From NCBI GenBank assembly GCA_947167135.1, contig CAMVGV010000009.1:1-64000 (forward strand): a DNA stretch of 64,000 bases, written 5' to 3'. The translations under genes and the position numbers were made by a program. Source of the DNA: an uncultured Lachnospiraceae bacterium (lineage in GTDB: Bacteria; Bacillota; Clostridia; Lachnospirales; Lachnospiraceae). Below, in pieces: positions 24,731-33,469 of the stretch. A model generated the notes under the pieces. The model saw only the letters and a program-made list of their open reading frames with translations. It ran no database searches and had not been told where the DNA came from. Each line of letters begins with the position of its first letter. The stretch's first letter is position 1.

Positions 24731-26509
24731 ATGAAGTCTGCACTTTCCTACATTAAGAATAAAAATCTGATATTCGTTGTGGTGACCGCTGTTACCCTTA
24801 TGTTTACTGCAGCTGTTTTTTCCTGTAGTCTGGTCATGATAAGGACGATATCAAAAATGGCTGAAAATCTGGTGGGGGATATGCTGCAGATGGAGGCGGA
24901 GCGTTGTGTATCCTGTATCGATGACTACGAATGTCTTCCCTGGCTTCTTGACTTCTGGAGTTCCAATGCCGGTGATATGACCACGGATTATGATGAGCTT
25001 TATAAGCTTGAAAGCCGTCTTGCGGATTTTGGGGACACGGATCTTCTGATTGACCGGACAAACGTTTCGGAAGAGAGGCTTAAAAAGCTCGAGGTTGAAG
25101 AGCAGAAGGTTTTTGCCGATTATTGCTTCCTTGCCAGCCGTCTGGAGATCGATACCGACAAAAATGCCCGTGTACCGATAACCACAAAGTGTATTAGGAT
25201 CACAGATGACAGTGAATTCCTTTTCTTTTCTGATATAAACAGTGAATATGAGGACGATGCCGGAGCCGGGAATATCCTGATAAGCTGTCCGCTTGATAAG
25301 GATCTCAGTGAATACTATAAGACTGCGGAACAAAATGCTGTTTCCGGAGAGAAAACAGCCGTATTCAGGACAAAGGGAGCGGAGGATAAGCTGGTTTACT
25401 GCATACCGGTCATAATGGACGGGAATACCGTATGCCTTTTCACGTCATCCGCTGACAGTACCCTTGTCCGTACTACAGTCCTGAATATCGTAAAGAGGAT
25501 ACTGCCGGGCTGTATTTTTATGATAATCCTTGTGGCCGTGATACTGGTGCTGATCCTCCGTAAATCGGTTGTACGGCCCGCAGTGCTTTTGAAGAATGCG
25601 CTGCAGGAATATTCGGAAACAAAGAGGAGTGAGGATATCCCGAAGAATCTCGGCGGTCTTACGGAGGAGAGAAATGAGATAGGCCTTCTGGCAGCAGGCT
25701 TTAATGATCTGGCGATAAGCATAGACAGTTATGTTGAGGAGATAAGGACCAATGCAGCCGAAAAGGAGAGGATGCTGTCCGAACTCAATACCGCGAGGGA
25801 GATACAGATGAGCCAGCTGCCATCGGACTTCCCGGCGTTCCCTGAGAGAAGTGACTTTGACCTCTATGCCATAATGGATCCGGCTCTGGAGGTTGGAGGG
25901 GATTTTTATGATTTCTTCTTTCTTAACGATGATCATCTGGTACTGGTAATTGGAGATGTTTCAGACAAAGGTATCCCTGCTGCTCTTATGATGATGGTCT
26001 GCAAAGCCTATATCAGGGGTGCCGTGGGACGGGAGGAGTCACTTGCCGCTGCCATGGAATACGTAAATAAGCTTATTTGTGAGAAAAATTCCCTGGGGAT
26101 GTTTGTCACTGTATGGATCGCAGTGCTGGAGCTTTCAACCGGGAGGGGAACCGCTGTAAACGCAGGTCATGAAAAGCCGGTAATCCGCCGTAGCGGAGGC
26201 AGCTTTGAATTTGTGGTAAATGAGCATAATTTAGCTCTCGGAGCCTGGGAAAATGAGGAATACGAGGAGCGCTCCTTTACCCTTGGGAAGGGCGATTCCG
26301 TTTTTGTGTATTCGGACGGGGTGCCGGAAGCAAATAATATTTCGGGCGAGCTCTTCGGAGCCAAAAGAATGCTTGATGCCCTGAATAAAGTGCCGGATCT
26401 CACACCGGAGGAGAAGATAAAGGATATGCAGAATACGATAGAGGAATATGTCGGTGAAGCAAAACAGTTTGACGATATTACCATGCTTATGTTTACAAAG
26501 AAGGCGTAA
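24731..26509 (+). CDS. membrane sensor SpoIIE/RsbU-type PP2C phosphatase, first copy
   Basis: This 592-residue protein has a membrane helix at ~12-36, an extracellular region of ~215 residues, a second helix at ~258-280, a HAMP linker (~282-335), a short coiled coil and a PP2C domain of the SpoIIE/RsbU type (~365-590). Metal-binding motifs are visible: EVGGDFYDFFF (~388-398), IGDVSDKGIPAA (~410-421) and the late FDDITMLMF. RsbU-type phosphatases dephosphorylate STAS proteins and so switch sigma-factor or enzyme control. The STAS-kinase at 18135 is the only STAS protein in the window and is therefore the best candidate target. No RsbW-type kinase was found nearby. Confidence 0.88.
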   Translation: MKSALSYIKNKNLIFVVVTAVTLMFTAAVFSCSLVMIRTISKMAENLVGDMLQMEAERCVSCIDDYECLPWLLDFWSSNAGDMTTDYDELYKLESRLADFGDTDLLIDRTNVSEERLKKLEVEEQKVFADYCFLASRLEIDTDKNARVPITTKCIRITDDSEFLFFSDINSEYEDDAGAGNILISCPLDKDLSEYYKTAEQNAVSGEKTAVFRTKGAEDKLVYCIPVIMDGNTVCLFTSSADSTLVRTTVLNIVKRILPGCIFMIILVAVILVLILRKSVVRPAVLLKNALQEYSETKRSEDIPKNLGGLTEERNEIGLLAAGFNDLAISIDSYVEEIRTNAAEKERMLSELNTAREIQMSQLPSDFPAFPERSDFDLYAIMDPALEVGGDFYDFFFLNDDHLVLVIGDVSDKGIPAALMMMVCKAYIRGAVGREESLAAAMEYVNKLICEKNSLGMFVTVWIAVLELSTGRGTAVNAGHEKPVIRRSGGSFEFVVNEHNLALGAWENEEYEERSFTLGKGDSVFVYSDGVPEANNISGELFGAKRMLDALNKVPDLTPEEKIKDMQNTIEEYVGEAKQFDDITMLMFTKKA

Positions 26510-26600
26510 TGGAATATCATAATTTGGATTTTCAGCTTTTCCATAAGCTGACTTCAGATACAGAATTAATGAAAGAAAACGAAAGGATCCGGTCTTACCA

Positions 26601-27785
26601 ATGAAAAAATTCTGGGATGACAAATATACAAAAATTGCCATATTGACGGTGATCACCGTGGCGGCATCATATCTTGCGATATTACTGCTTGGTCAGGGCG
26701 GTGGTTTTTTAAGGGGAGTATTTTTACTGCTTTCCTGGATACTGGATGTGGTGTCTCCGCTGATACTTGGCCTCATATTCGCCTATATACTGCTGCCGGT
26801 TGTGAATTTCTTCAACGCTCTTCTTCTCAGAGTACCTTTGATGAAGAAAAAACCCGGGATATGCAGGGGGATTTCGGTCTTTACCACCTTTTTCTCCCTG
26901 TTCCTCGTTATTTTCATTCTTCTGTCGCTGATCTTTTCCACCATTACTTCAAATATCCACTTTATCAGCTTCGATGACCTGAAGCTGATGGCAGAGTATA
27001 TCGGTGTCCAGACTGTCAACTTTTATAATGAGATCAGGAACAGCCTTATGAACTATGATATCGTTCTTCCCGATATGGACAGCATAATAAGCAGTGCCAG
27101 GCACCAGATCACCTCGATAGACGGGAAACGGGGCACGGATCTTGCGGCCGTATTCGGAAACGGGCTTCTCGGAGCCTTTAATTTTGTGAAAAATACTGTG
27201 GGACAGTTCTTCTTTGCCATCATCTTCAGTATTTATTTCCTGTATGACAACAAGGGAATGGGCGCATACTGGAGCAGGGTATTTAATGCGCTCCTCGGTG
27301 AAAAGTTCTACGGTTACTTCCGGATATGCATGTCAGACCTTGATACCTGCTTTGCGGGATATATCCGGGGACAGCTGGCGGATGCCATGTTTATGGCCAT
27401 AGTTGTGACGATTTCCCTGTCTGTGGCGGGCATACCCTATGCAGCCCTCATCGGTATTGCTACAGGGATAGGAAATCTTATCCCATATGTGGGACCCTTT
27501 GTGGCATACTTTATGACCATTATATGCTGTCTCCTGAAGGGAGAGCTGAAGCTTATTATAATAGGAGTCATCATTGTTTTCGTTATCCAGACAATAGACG
27601 GGAACATTATAAATCCCAAGCTGCTGAGCAACAGTATAGACGTGCATCCGGTACTCGTGATAGTGGCTCTCCTTTTCGGCGGTGCCGTCGGAGGGCTTTT
27701 AGGAATGCTTCTGGCTGTTCCGGTAGCGGCCTTTATCCGTATCCAGTTTGAACGCCTCGTCAAATTCAGGGAATCCGGTGATTGA
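26601..27785 (+). CDS. AI-2E family transporter
   Basis: This 394-residue membrane protein has about eight hydrophobic segments arranged as in the AI-2E family (PF01594): a first cluster at ~8-75, a long soluble region at ~105-185, and a C-terminal cluster with the family-typical GNLIPYVGPFVA (~290) and GGAVGGLLGMLLAVPVAA (~360). Members export autoinducer-like molecules or ions; the substrate here is unknown. It stands between the two SpoIIE phosphatase genes. Its stop codon lies 20 bases before the next start. This suggests that the phosphatases and the permease share a signal or a regulatory output. Confidence 0.88.
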   Translation: MKKFWDDKYTKIAILTVITVAASYLAILLLGQGGGFLRGVFLLLSWILDVVSPLILGLIFAYILLPVVNFFNALLLRVPLMKKKPGICRGISVFTTFFSLFLVIFILLSLIFSTITSNIHFISFDDLKLMAEYIGVQTVNFYNEIRNSLMNYDIVLPDMDSIISSARHQITSIDGKRGTDLAAVFGNGLLGAFNFVKNTVGQFFFAIIFSIYFLYDNKGMGAYWSRVFNALLGEKFYGYFRICMSDLDTCFAGYIRGQLADAMFMAIVVTISLSVAGIPYAALIGIATGIGNLIPYVGPFVAYFMTIICCLLKGELKLIIIGVIIVFVIQTIDGNIINPKLLSNSIDVHPVLVIVALLFGGAVGGLLGMLLAVPVAAFIRIQFERLVKFRESGD

Positions 27786-27805
27786 AGGAGAGAAGAAGTA
27801 AATAT

Positions 27806-29566
27806 ATGGGCACAGAAGCGAAAAAAGGAAACGGGAAAAAAAGAAGGAAGATAGTGGTACAGATCGGAGCTGTTATTATCATCCTGTTCACCTTGATAAC
27901 TCTGGCAGTTGGAAATATGGTGACTATGGCTTCTTTTTCGACTGCTCTTTCCGGAAATATAAGCATGTTCGGGGATTACCTCAATGCACTTTCCGACGAA
28001 CTGGATGACTATAAAGCCACTACCTGGTTTATAGATTATTGGAGGGATAATACTGAAGAGCTTGTAAAGGATAAGGCTGCTTTACAAAAAAGGGAGAGAA
28101 TAGGGGATATACTGAAGAAGCTTTCCAGGGAATCGGTCAGGGATGTTACCGCAGAGGATGCCGAATCCTTATCTGAGGAGGAACAGAAAAGATTTGCATG
28201 CAGGTGTTATTACGATTACATGCAGATCCTCGAAAGATATACGGATGAAGATCAGAACTATCTCATTATCATCGCAATGACAAAACACGAGGGGGAGGAT
28301 CCCGTTGTTCTATTAACAAACATAACCTACGACGGAGATATTCTTTTCGGAGAAGAAGGGGATATCAAGGAGTTCCAGCAGGTAGCAGCGAATACGGATG
28401 AAGCAACAAAGGCCGAGGTATGGAAGTGGGCCTTTTCCACTCCCGAGAAATTGATGGTTTTCGGTACCAGCATTCCCTTTTACGCATATAAAGGAACCTC
28501 AGACATTCAAATATTCGGGGTTCTTCCCGCAGAGAAGGTTTACGATGATATGCTATTCACGGATTATATTCGGAATGAAGTTATCGTAATGATGCTTGTG
28601 GTACTTATCCTGATCCTTATTTGTCTTTATTTTATCGTGCCAAGACCCCTTGCCAAGGTAAAGAGATGCGTTTCCGAATACTCGGATACAAAGGATACAA
28701 ACGAGCTTGTAAGTAAGCTGGCCGCCATCCGTTCAAAAAATGAGATCGGTGCTTTTGCGGATGAGTTTTCTTCTCTGGCTCTCGAAATGGATAGGTATAC
28801 AAAAGAGATAGAGAAGCTGGCGGGGGAAAGAGAAAGGGTTGAAACAGAGCTGAATGTGGCCACAAGCATACAGATGCAGATGCTGCCGCAGGTTTTTCCG
28901 GAAAGTGAAAGATTTGAGGTTTATGCCTCCTCTGAAGCCGCTAAAGAGGTGGGAGGAGACTTTTATGACTGCTATATGCCGGATGACGATCACCTTGCTC
29001 TGACAATTGCCGATGTTTCAGGAAAGGGAGTTCCTGCCGCATTATTTATGGCGGTTTCAAAAACCATGCTGAAAAACAGGACTATGGTGGGCGGTACGCC
29101 GGCGGCCATTTTCCGGGATGTAAATAACTGGTTATGTGAGGGAAATGACAGCTGTATGTTTGTAACGGTGTGGCTGGGGATACTTACCGTGTCCACGGGA
29201 GAGCTTATCTGTGCGAACGCGGGACACGAAAAACCGGCGATCCGCTCGGGAGATGAACCATTCAGGCTTATAGACCGGGAACATGGATTATCTCTCGGGG
29301 TGATCAAAGATACCGGATATGAAGATGAGCATTATAAGCTTTCTTCAGGAGATGCGTTGTTTGTATATACAGACGGTGTGCCCGAGGCTCACTCGGGGGA
29401 TGACAGCATGTTCGGAGAAGACAGACTGGAGGCTGTCTTAAGTCAGGTATCGAAGGACGAAACTCCTGAGGAAATACTGCAGAGGGTGAGCCGGGAGGTA
29501 AGTGGGTTTTCCACCGGCACAGCACAGTATGATGATCTTACCATGCTGTGCCTTGTCATGAATTGA
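27806..29566 (+). CDS. membrane sensor SpoIIE/RsbU-type PP2C phosphatase, second copy
   Basis: This 586-residue protein has the same layout as the protein encoded at 24731: basic N-terminus, membrane helix (~17-40), extracellular sensor (~40-255), second helix (~258-280), HAMP, coiled coil and PP2C domain with EVGGDFYDCYM, IADVSGKGVPAA and YDDLTMLCL. The two share motif order throughout but the sensor parts look different, so they are diverged paralogues that may read different signals. ATG 27806 is preferred; TTG 27782 overlaps the upstream stop. AAGGAG lies 15 bases upstream, which is rather far. The 3' end overlaps a small gene on the other strand. Confidence 0.87.
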   Translation: MGTEAKKGNGKKRRKIVVQIGAVIIILFTLITLAVGNMVTMASFSTALSGNISMFGDYLNALSDELDDYKATTWFIDYWRDNTEELVKDKAALQKRERIGDILKKLSRESVRDVTAEDAESLSEEEQKRFACRCYYDYMQILERYTDEDQNYLIIIAMTKHEGEDPVVLLTNITYDGDILFGEEGDIKEFQQVAANTDEATKAEVWKWAFSTPEKLMVFGTSIPFYAYKGTSDIQIFGVLPAEKVYDDMLFTDYIRNEVIVMMLVVLILILICLYFIVPRPLAKVKRCVSEYSDTKDTNELVSKLAAIRSKNEIGAFADEFSSLALEMDRYTKEIEKLAGERERVETELNVATSIQMQMLPQVFPESERFEVYASSEAAKEVGGDFYDCYMPDDDHLALTIADVSGKGVPAALFMAVSKTMLKNRTMVGGTPAAIFRDVNNWLCEGNDSCMFVTVWLGILTVSTGELICANAGHEKPAIRSGDEPFRLIDREHGLSLGVIKDTGYEDEHYKLSSGDALFVYTDGVPEAHSGDDSMFGEDRLEAVLSQVSKDETPEEILQRVSREVSGFSTGTAQYDDLTMLCLVMN

Positions 29567-29675
29567 TCTTCATTCTTTTCGCGTATTCGGGGTCATCATA
29601 GCCCTCGATGAGCCTCCAGGCTTCATCCAGAAGCTTAAGAGCCTCTTCCTCTCCGGCCTTCCCCGTTTTCTTCAT
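29556..29675 (-). CDS. 39-residue small protein coupled to GNAT gene
   Basis: On the minus strand, ATG at 29675 overlaps the stop of the GNAT gene as ATGA. The 39 residues (including EEALKLLDEAWRLIEGYDDP) are acidic, helical and protein-like in composition. It ends inside the convergent phosphatase gene. It may be a coupled small protein or the out-of-frame tail of the acetyltransferase after a frameshift; I recognise no family. Confidence 0.4.
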   Translation of the reverse strand: MKKTGKAGEEEALKLLDEAWRLIEGYDDPEYAKRMKINS

Positions 29676-29902
29676 ATCAGACCGTGTATATCAGCGGCAC
29701 TCTCCGGATAGTTTACGTGAAGAGCCACAAGACCTGACCCGTCAAGCGCTTCAATGGTTTTTCCAATAAGAGCGCTTCCGATGCCTCTTCTCCTGAATTT
29801 CTCCGATACATAGATATAGTCAAGGAAGAGGGAGTCGGCAAGCTCACTGAAAAAAGCCACACCGGCCGCTTCGTTTTCAATGCCCATTCCGGTAAGTTCC
29901 AT
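29672..29902 (-). CDS. short GNAT acetyltransferase, probably truncated
   Basis: This 76-residue protein contains the core of a GNAT N-acetyltransferase: a strand FLDYIYVSEKF, then the acetyl-CoA-binding RRRGIGSALI (~37-46) and ALHVNYPESAADIHG. Normal GNAT domains are ~140 residues; both the first strands and the last strand are missing. The start is well supported by GAGGAGG on the minus strand a few bases before ATG 29902. The stop overlaps the next small reading frame. It is either a minimal family member acting as a dimer or a decaying gene. Confidence 0.55.
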   Translation of the reverse strand: MELTGMGIENEAAGVAFFSELADSLFLDYIYVSEKFRRRGIGSALIGKTIEALDGSGLVALHVNYPESAADIHGLI

Positions 29903-29987
29903 AGGGGCCTCCTCTTTTTTGCTGTAATTATATTATCGTAAGCATAAAAAAATACAAGATTTTTACTAAAGATAATACACCCGATAT

Positions 29988-30015
29988 TTGCGTTTTTTTC
30001 GTCATGAATTATAAT
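29988..30015 (+). promoter_or_regulatory. promoter of the lemA operon
   Basis: TTGCGT at 29988-29993 and TATAAT at 30010-30015 are 16 bases apart. The lemA start codon is 88 bases further, and a long hairpin lies in between. Confidence 0.65.
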
Positions 30016-30030
30016 GATGATACAAACAGC

Positions 30031-30078
30031 AAAAGTCCAAATGGTGTTTGAACCTGTTCAAAAAGCCATTTGACTTTG
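30031..30078 (+). promoter_or_regulatory. long leader hairpin before lemA
   Basis: AAAGTCCAAATGG and CCATTTGACTTT form the outer stem with one bulge. TTTGAAC and GTTCAAA (30047-30053, 30056-30062) form the inner stem around a two-base gap. No T run follows. It lies in the leader RNA between the promoter and the ribosome site and may control stability or translation. Confidence 0.55.
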
Positions 30079-30103
30079 GGTTTCGAATGACCGGAGGAAA
30101 AAG

Positions 30104-30664
30104 ATGAATTCAAAGGGTATTCTTATAGGTATTCTGGTGGCGGTAGCCGCTGTTGCCGTATTTTTTATCGGAGGCTATAACTCACTTGTTTCAAAGCAGA
30201 CGGCTGTGGAGGAGCAGGGAGCGAATATAGACACTCAGCTGCAGAGAAGAGCGGATCTGATACCAAACCTCGTAAAAACCGTTAAAAGCTATACGGATCA
30301 CGAGAGCGAGGTTTTCAGCGAGGTGAACAAGGCACGGGAAAAGCTGATGCAGGCCGGGACAATGGCGGAGAAATCAGAGGCCAATGAAGAAGTGACATCC
30401 GCACTCAATAAGCTTATCGCAGTGGCGGAAAGCTATCCGGAACTGAAATCCGACAAGGTATATACAGATCTGATGGACGAGCTAGCCGGTACCGAAAACA
30501 GGATCGCCTATTCAAGGGAGAACTACAATTCCGCAGTGGCAGACTACAATAAGGCCATACGTATGTTCCCGGGGGTGTTTTTTGCCGGAATGTTCGGCTT
30601 TGAAAAGGCAGAGCTCTTTGAAGCGGCAGCGGGGGCTTCCGAGGTGCCGGAGGTCGATATTTAA
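30104..30664 (+). CDS. lemA: LemA family protein
   Basis: This 186-residue protein has one N-terminal membrane helix (~5-24) followed by a long helical bundle. The signature NSLVSKQTAVEEQGANIDTQLQRRADLIPNLV-type region (read in parts at ~25-55) and the late IAYSRENYNSAVADYNKA (~136-153) are characteristic of LemA. AGGAAAAAG precedes ATG 30104. LemA proteins are common beside TPM-domain proteins, as here, and are linked to envelope functions, but no biochemical role is settled. The stop overlaps the next start by one base, so the pair is coupled. Confidence 0.9.
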   Translation: MNSKGILIGILVAVAAVAVFFIGGYNSLVSKQTAVEEQGANIDTQLQRRADLIPNLVKTVKSYTDHESEVFSEVNKAREKLMQAGTMAEKSEANEEVTSALNKLIAVAESYPELKSDKVYTDLMDELAGTENRIAYSRENYNSAVADYNKAIRMFPGVFFAGMFGFEKAELFEAAAGASEVPEVDI

Positions 30665-31551
30665 TGGCAAAAAAGAAGAGGGGAAAGGGTGCTAATTATG
30701 TCCTTATCATACTTGCCGTCTTTGCCTTTGTTTTCTTTGCCGGGACGGTTGTTCTGTTTGTCGATAACCGGACGGAGAGGGTCGTAAATTACCCGGAGCC
30801 ATCGGATTACTTTTTTGTAGAGGACTACAGCGGTGTTCTGAACGAAGAGACAGAAAGCCTTATCTATAATGAGGCTGCGGATCTTTACCGGGCAACTGGA
30901 GCCCAGGTTGTGGTGGTGACCGTGCCGGACACCCAGGAGGAGAGCCTGGAGGATTTTTCCAATCACCTGGCCAATAACTGGGGAATAGGCAGCAGGGAAG
31001 AGGATAACGGCGTACTTATCCTTTTCGAGACCGATAAGGAGGATCCCCATGTCCGTATGGAGGTGGGAAAGGGGCTGGAGGGGGCAATCCCCGACGGAAA
31101 GGCCGGACGCATCCTTGATGATCATGCGGTTGAGGACAAGAATGAGGGCAGGTGGAACAAGGCGGCGGGAAATACCTTTGTGGCAGTGGCTATGGAGGTT
31201 TATTCCGAGTACGGACATGATCACCCCGGGACTCTTAAGTTTGCGGAGGACTGGCTTGACGGGAGCTCTGAGACCACCGGTACCTTTGCGGATCTTGATT
31301 TTCCGGAGGTTGAGTACAGGGAAAATGAAGCGCCTCTTTCAGATCAGATACTGGAAGCCATGCTTGAATGCCTGGTGCTCATAATATTCTTTTTGATCTT
31401 TATCGCGATAATGGCATTCTTTGCTTTTATCGGCAGCATTGGCGGCGGAGGCCGTTCCGGAGGCGGGGGATACCCGGGCGGCAGCTATTCCGGAGGAGGA
31501 GGATTCTCCGGAGGCGGAGGCTCCTTCGGAGGAGGCGGCGCATCAAGATAG
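30664..31551 (+). CDS. TPM-domain (YgcG-like) membrane protein
   Basis: This 295-residue protein has an N-terminal membrane helix (~11-33), an extracytoplasmic TPM domain at ~45-180 (YSGVLNEETESLI ... GAQVVVVTVPD ... NGVLILFE ... GKGLEGAIPDGKAGRI), a second helix at ~237-260 and a C-terminal tail of Gly, Ser, Phe and Tyr (GGGG/SGGG repeats, ~260-295). TPM proteins with such Gly-rich ends are typical partners of LemA. The tail may lie on the cytoplasmic side or at the membrane. The arrangement suggests an envelope maintenance or stress module. ATG 30664 overlaps the lemA stop. Confidence 0.85.
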   Translation: MAKKKRGKGANYVLIILAVFAFVFFAGTVVLFVDNRTERVVNYPEPSDYFFVEDYSGVLNEETESLIYNEAADLYRATGAQVVVVTVPDTQEESLEDFSNHLANNWGIGSREEDNGVLILFETDKEDPHVRMEVGKGLEGAIPDGKAGRILDDHAVEDKNEGRWNKAAGNTFVAVAMEVYSEYGHDHPGTLKFAEDWLDGSSETTGTFADLDFPEVEYRENEAPLSDQILEAMLECLVLIIFFLIFIAIMAFFAFIGSIGGGGRSGGGGYPGGSYSGGGGFSGGGGSFGGGGASR

Positions 31552-31565
31552 CGGTATTTTAATGT

Positions 31566-33467
31566 ATGCAGGAAGACAGAGAGATAAATACGGATAAAGA
31601 AAAGACGATCATTCCCTATATTACGGTCAATGATTATTTCAGGCGGATGAGTAAGGGTTATCTCCTTCTATTTATCGTGCTGCCTCTTATCTATATTTTT
31701 CTCATTATCCTGAATTATGTCATCATATATGATGTTACATCCGCGAATATCAGATATGATGCGGAGACCACTCTCCTGGAATACTCGGTGGAGCTTGACG
31801 ATTTTCTGTATCCGGCACTTTCAGCCATGGAATCCATGTCCTATAATGTGGAGGATCTGTTCAGAACCGATTCCGGCAATGAGGACATAGAGAAATATCT
31901 GATAAGGGAAAGCGAGGCTCTGGACAGTATATCGGATATTGTTTCAAACGGGATATACGGGTATATACACGGGGAATACCTGGATGGCTCTCAATGGGTG
32001 CCGGATGAGGATTTTGTCCCGTCAGACAGACCCTGGTACAAGGAGGCTCTTAAAAATGAGGGAAGGGTAACATACGTTGAACCCTATGTCGATTCCATGA
32101 CGGGGAATAAGGTCATGACCATTACAAAGCTCCTGTCTGACGGCGAGAGTGTGATCTGTATCGACATAAGGATGGATGAGATACAGGAGATTACGGAATC
32201 ACTTGTCAAGCATGAGGACAATACCGGATTTGTCATTGTAATGGACGATGAAGGGGCTGTGATAGCGCATTCCGATCCGGAGGAGGTTGGGAAGAATTAT
32301 CTTTTATCGGATACGGAGCCCGGACATACTCTGGCAGAAAAGCTCCTCCTTCAGGGGGAACAGGTATTCTCCGTAAATGACGATATCGTCTATTCGAGGA
32401 AGCTGGGAGGCGGATGGTATTTGCTTTCCGTCACCGGAAAAAGAAAGATGTACTCCAGGTTATTCTATACCCTCTTCAATACAGTTGTGATAGGGATACT
32501 GGGGACATTGATAATCCTGTATGTTCTCTCAATGATCACCAGAAAGCGTATGGAGATCAGGAATTATATCATAGACCTGAAATCGGCATCCTCCATATAC
32601 ATCTGCATGTACAAGGTGGATCTCGACGATGACCATTTTGTGGAGATAAGCTGCAAATCCCCGCTTATCTCGTCACTTGTGGGCGGCAGGAGGAGTGATG
32701 CCAGGAAATTGATGGCCGAGATAATCAATATCCGGATAGACGAAAGAAACAAGAAGGACATGCTGGAATTCTCCGATCTGGAAACGCTGAAGGACAGACT
32801 CATAAAGACGGACACCATTGCCCTGGAATTCATGAATGCCGAAATGGTCTGGAAGCGTGCCCGCTTCACCGTTGCCGAAAGAAATACCGACGGCGGAATA
32901 AAGAGCGTTCTCTTTATGGTAGAAGATATTGATGAGGAGAAGAAGTCCAGAGACAGGCTGCTGTATCTCTCGGAGACTGACAGTCTGACCGGTATCAATA
33001 ACAGGGGCAGCGGGGAGAGTAAGGTCAAGAGCCATATCCTTAATGGGGACGGCGGTATGTTTATGCTGCTTGACGTGGATAAATTCAAGAATATCAACGA
33101 TACCTACGGGCATGACATCGGGGACAAGGTGCTGATCGCCATCGCCGGCTGCCTGAAGAAGACCTTCAGAAGCAATGATGTGGTGATGCGTCTCGGGGGA
33201 GATGAGTTTGCGGCATTTGCACCTTCAGTTTTCAGCCGCAGCGGCGGCGAGCTGATGATAAGACGCTTCCTGAATCAGATCGAAGAGATCCGTATTGAGG
33301 AGATGAAGGGTAAGGGTATAAAAATAAGTATGGGCGTGGCATTCTACAGACCGGATGACAGCTTTACCTTTGAGGAGCTGTACAAAAGAGCGGACAGATG
33401 CACCTATGAGAGCAAGATAAATCCCGGAAGCCGGGTAACATATTATGACAATATGGAGGGAATTTAA
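31566..33467 (+). CDS. Cache-PAS diguanylate cyclase
   Basis: This 633-residue membrane enzyme makes cyclic di-GMP from GTP. A helix at ~30-55 leads to an extracellular double-Cache-like sensor (~60-290; contains PSDRPWYKEAL and VYSRKLGGGWYLLSVTG), a second helix at ~297-320, a PAS-like region (~340-460), then the GGDEF domain with DSLTGINNRG (~476) and an intact RLGGDEFAAF (~543). RSND five residues before GGDEF fits the inhibitory RxxD site. Catalysis is therefore expected and is likely feedback controlled. It is two bases upstream of the ZorA-like gene, so c-di-GMP may act on the motor or the signalling genes that follow. Confidence 0.88.
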   Translation: MQEDREINTDKEKTIIPYITVNDYFRRMSKGYLLLFIVLPLIYIFLIILNYVIIYDVTSANIRYDAETTLLEYSVELDDFLYPALSAMESMSYNVEDLFRTDSGNEDIEKYLIRESEALDSISDIVSNGIYGYIHGEYLDGSQWVPDEDFVPSDRPWYKEALKNEGRVTYVEPYVDSMTGNKVMTITKLLSDGESVICIDIRMDEIQEITESLVKHEDNTGFVIVMDDEGAVIAHSDPEEVGKNYLLSDTEPGHTLAEKLLLQGEQVFSVNDDIVYSRKLGGGWYLLSVTGKRKMYSRLFYTLFNTVVIGILGTLIILYVLSMITRKRMEIRNYIIDLKSASSIYICMYKVDLDDDHFVEISCKSPLISSLVGGRRSDARKLMAEIINIRIDERNKKDMLEFSDLETLKDRLIKTDTIALEFMNAEMVWKRARFTVAERNTDGGIKSVLFMVEDIDEEKKSRDRLLYLSETDSLTGINNRGSGESKVKSHILNGDGGMFMLLDVDKFKNINDTYGHDIGDKVLIAIAGCLKKTFRSNDVVMRLGGDEFAAFAPSVFSRSGGELMIRRFLNQIEEIRIEEMKGKGIKISMGVAFYRPDDSFTFEELYKRADRCTYESKINPGSRVTYYDNMEGI

Positions 33468-33469
33468 GA

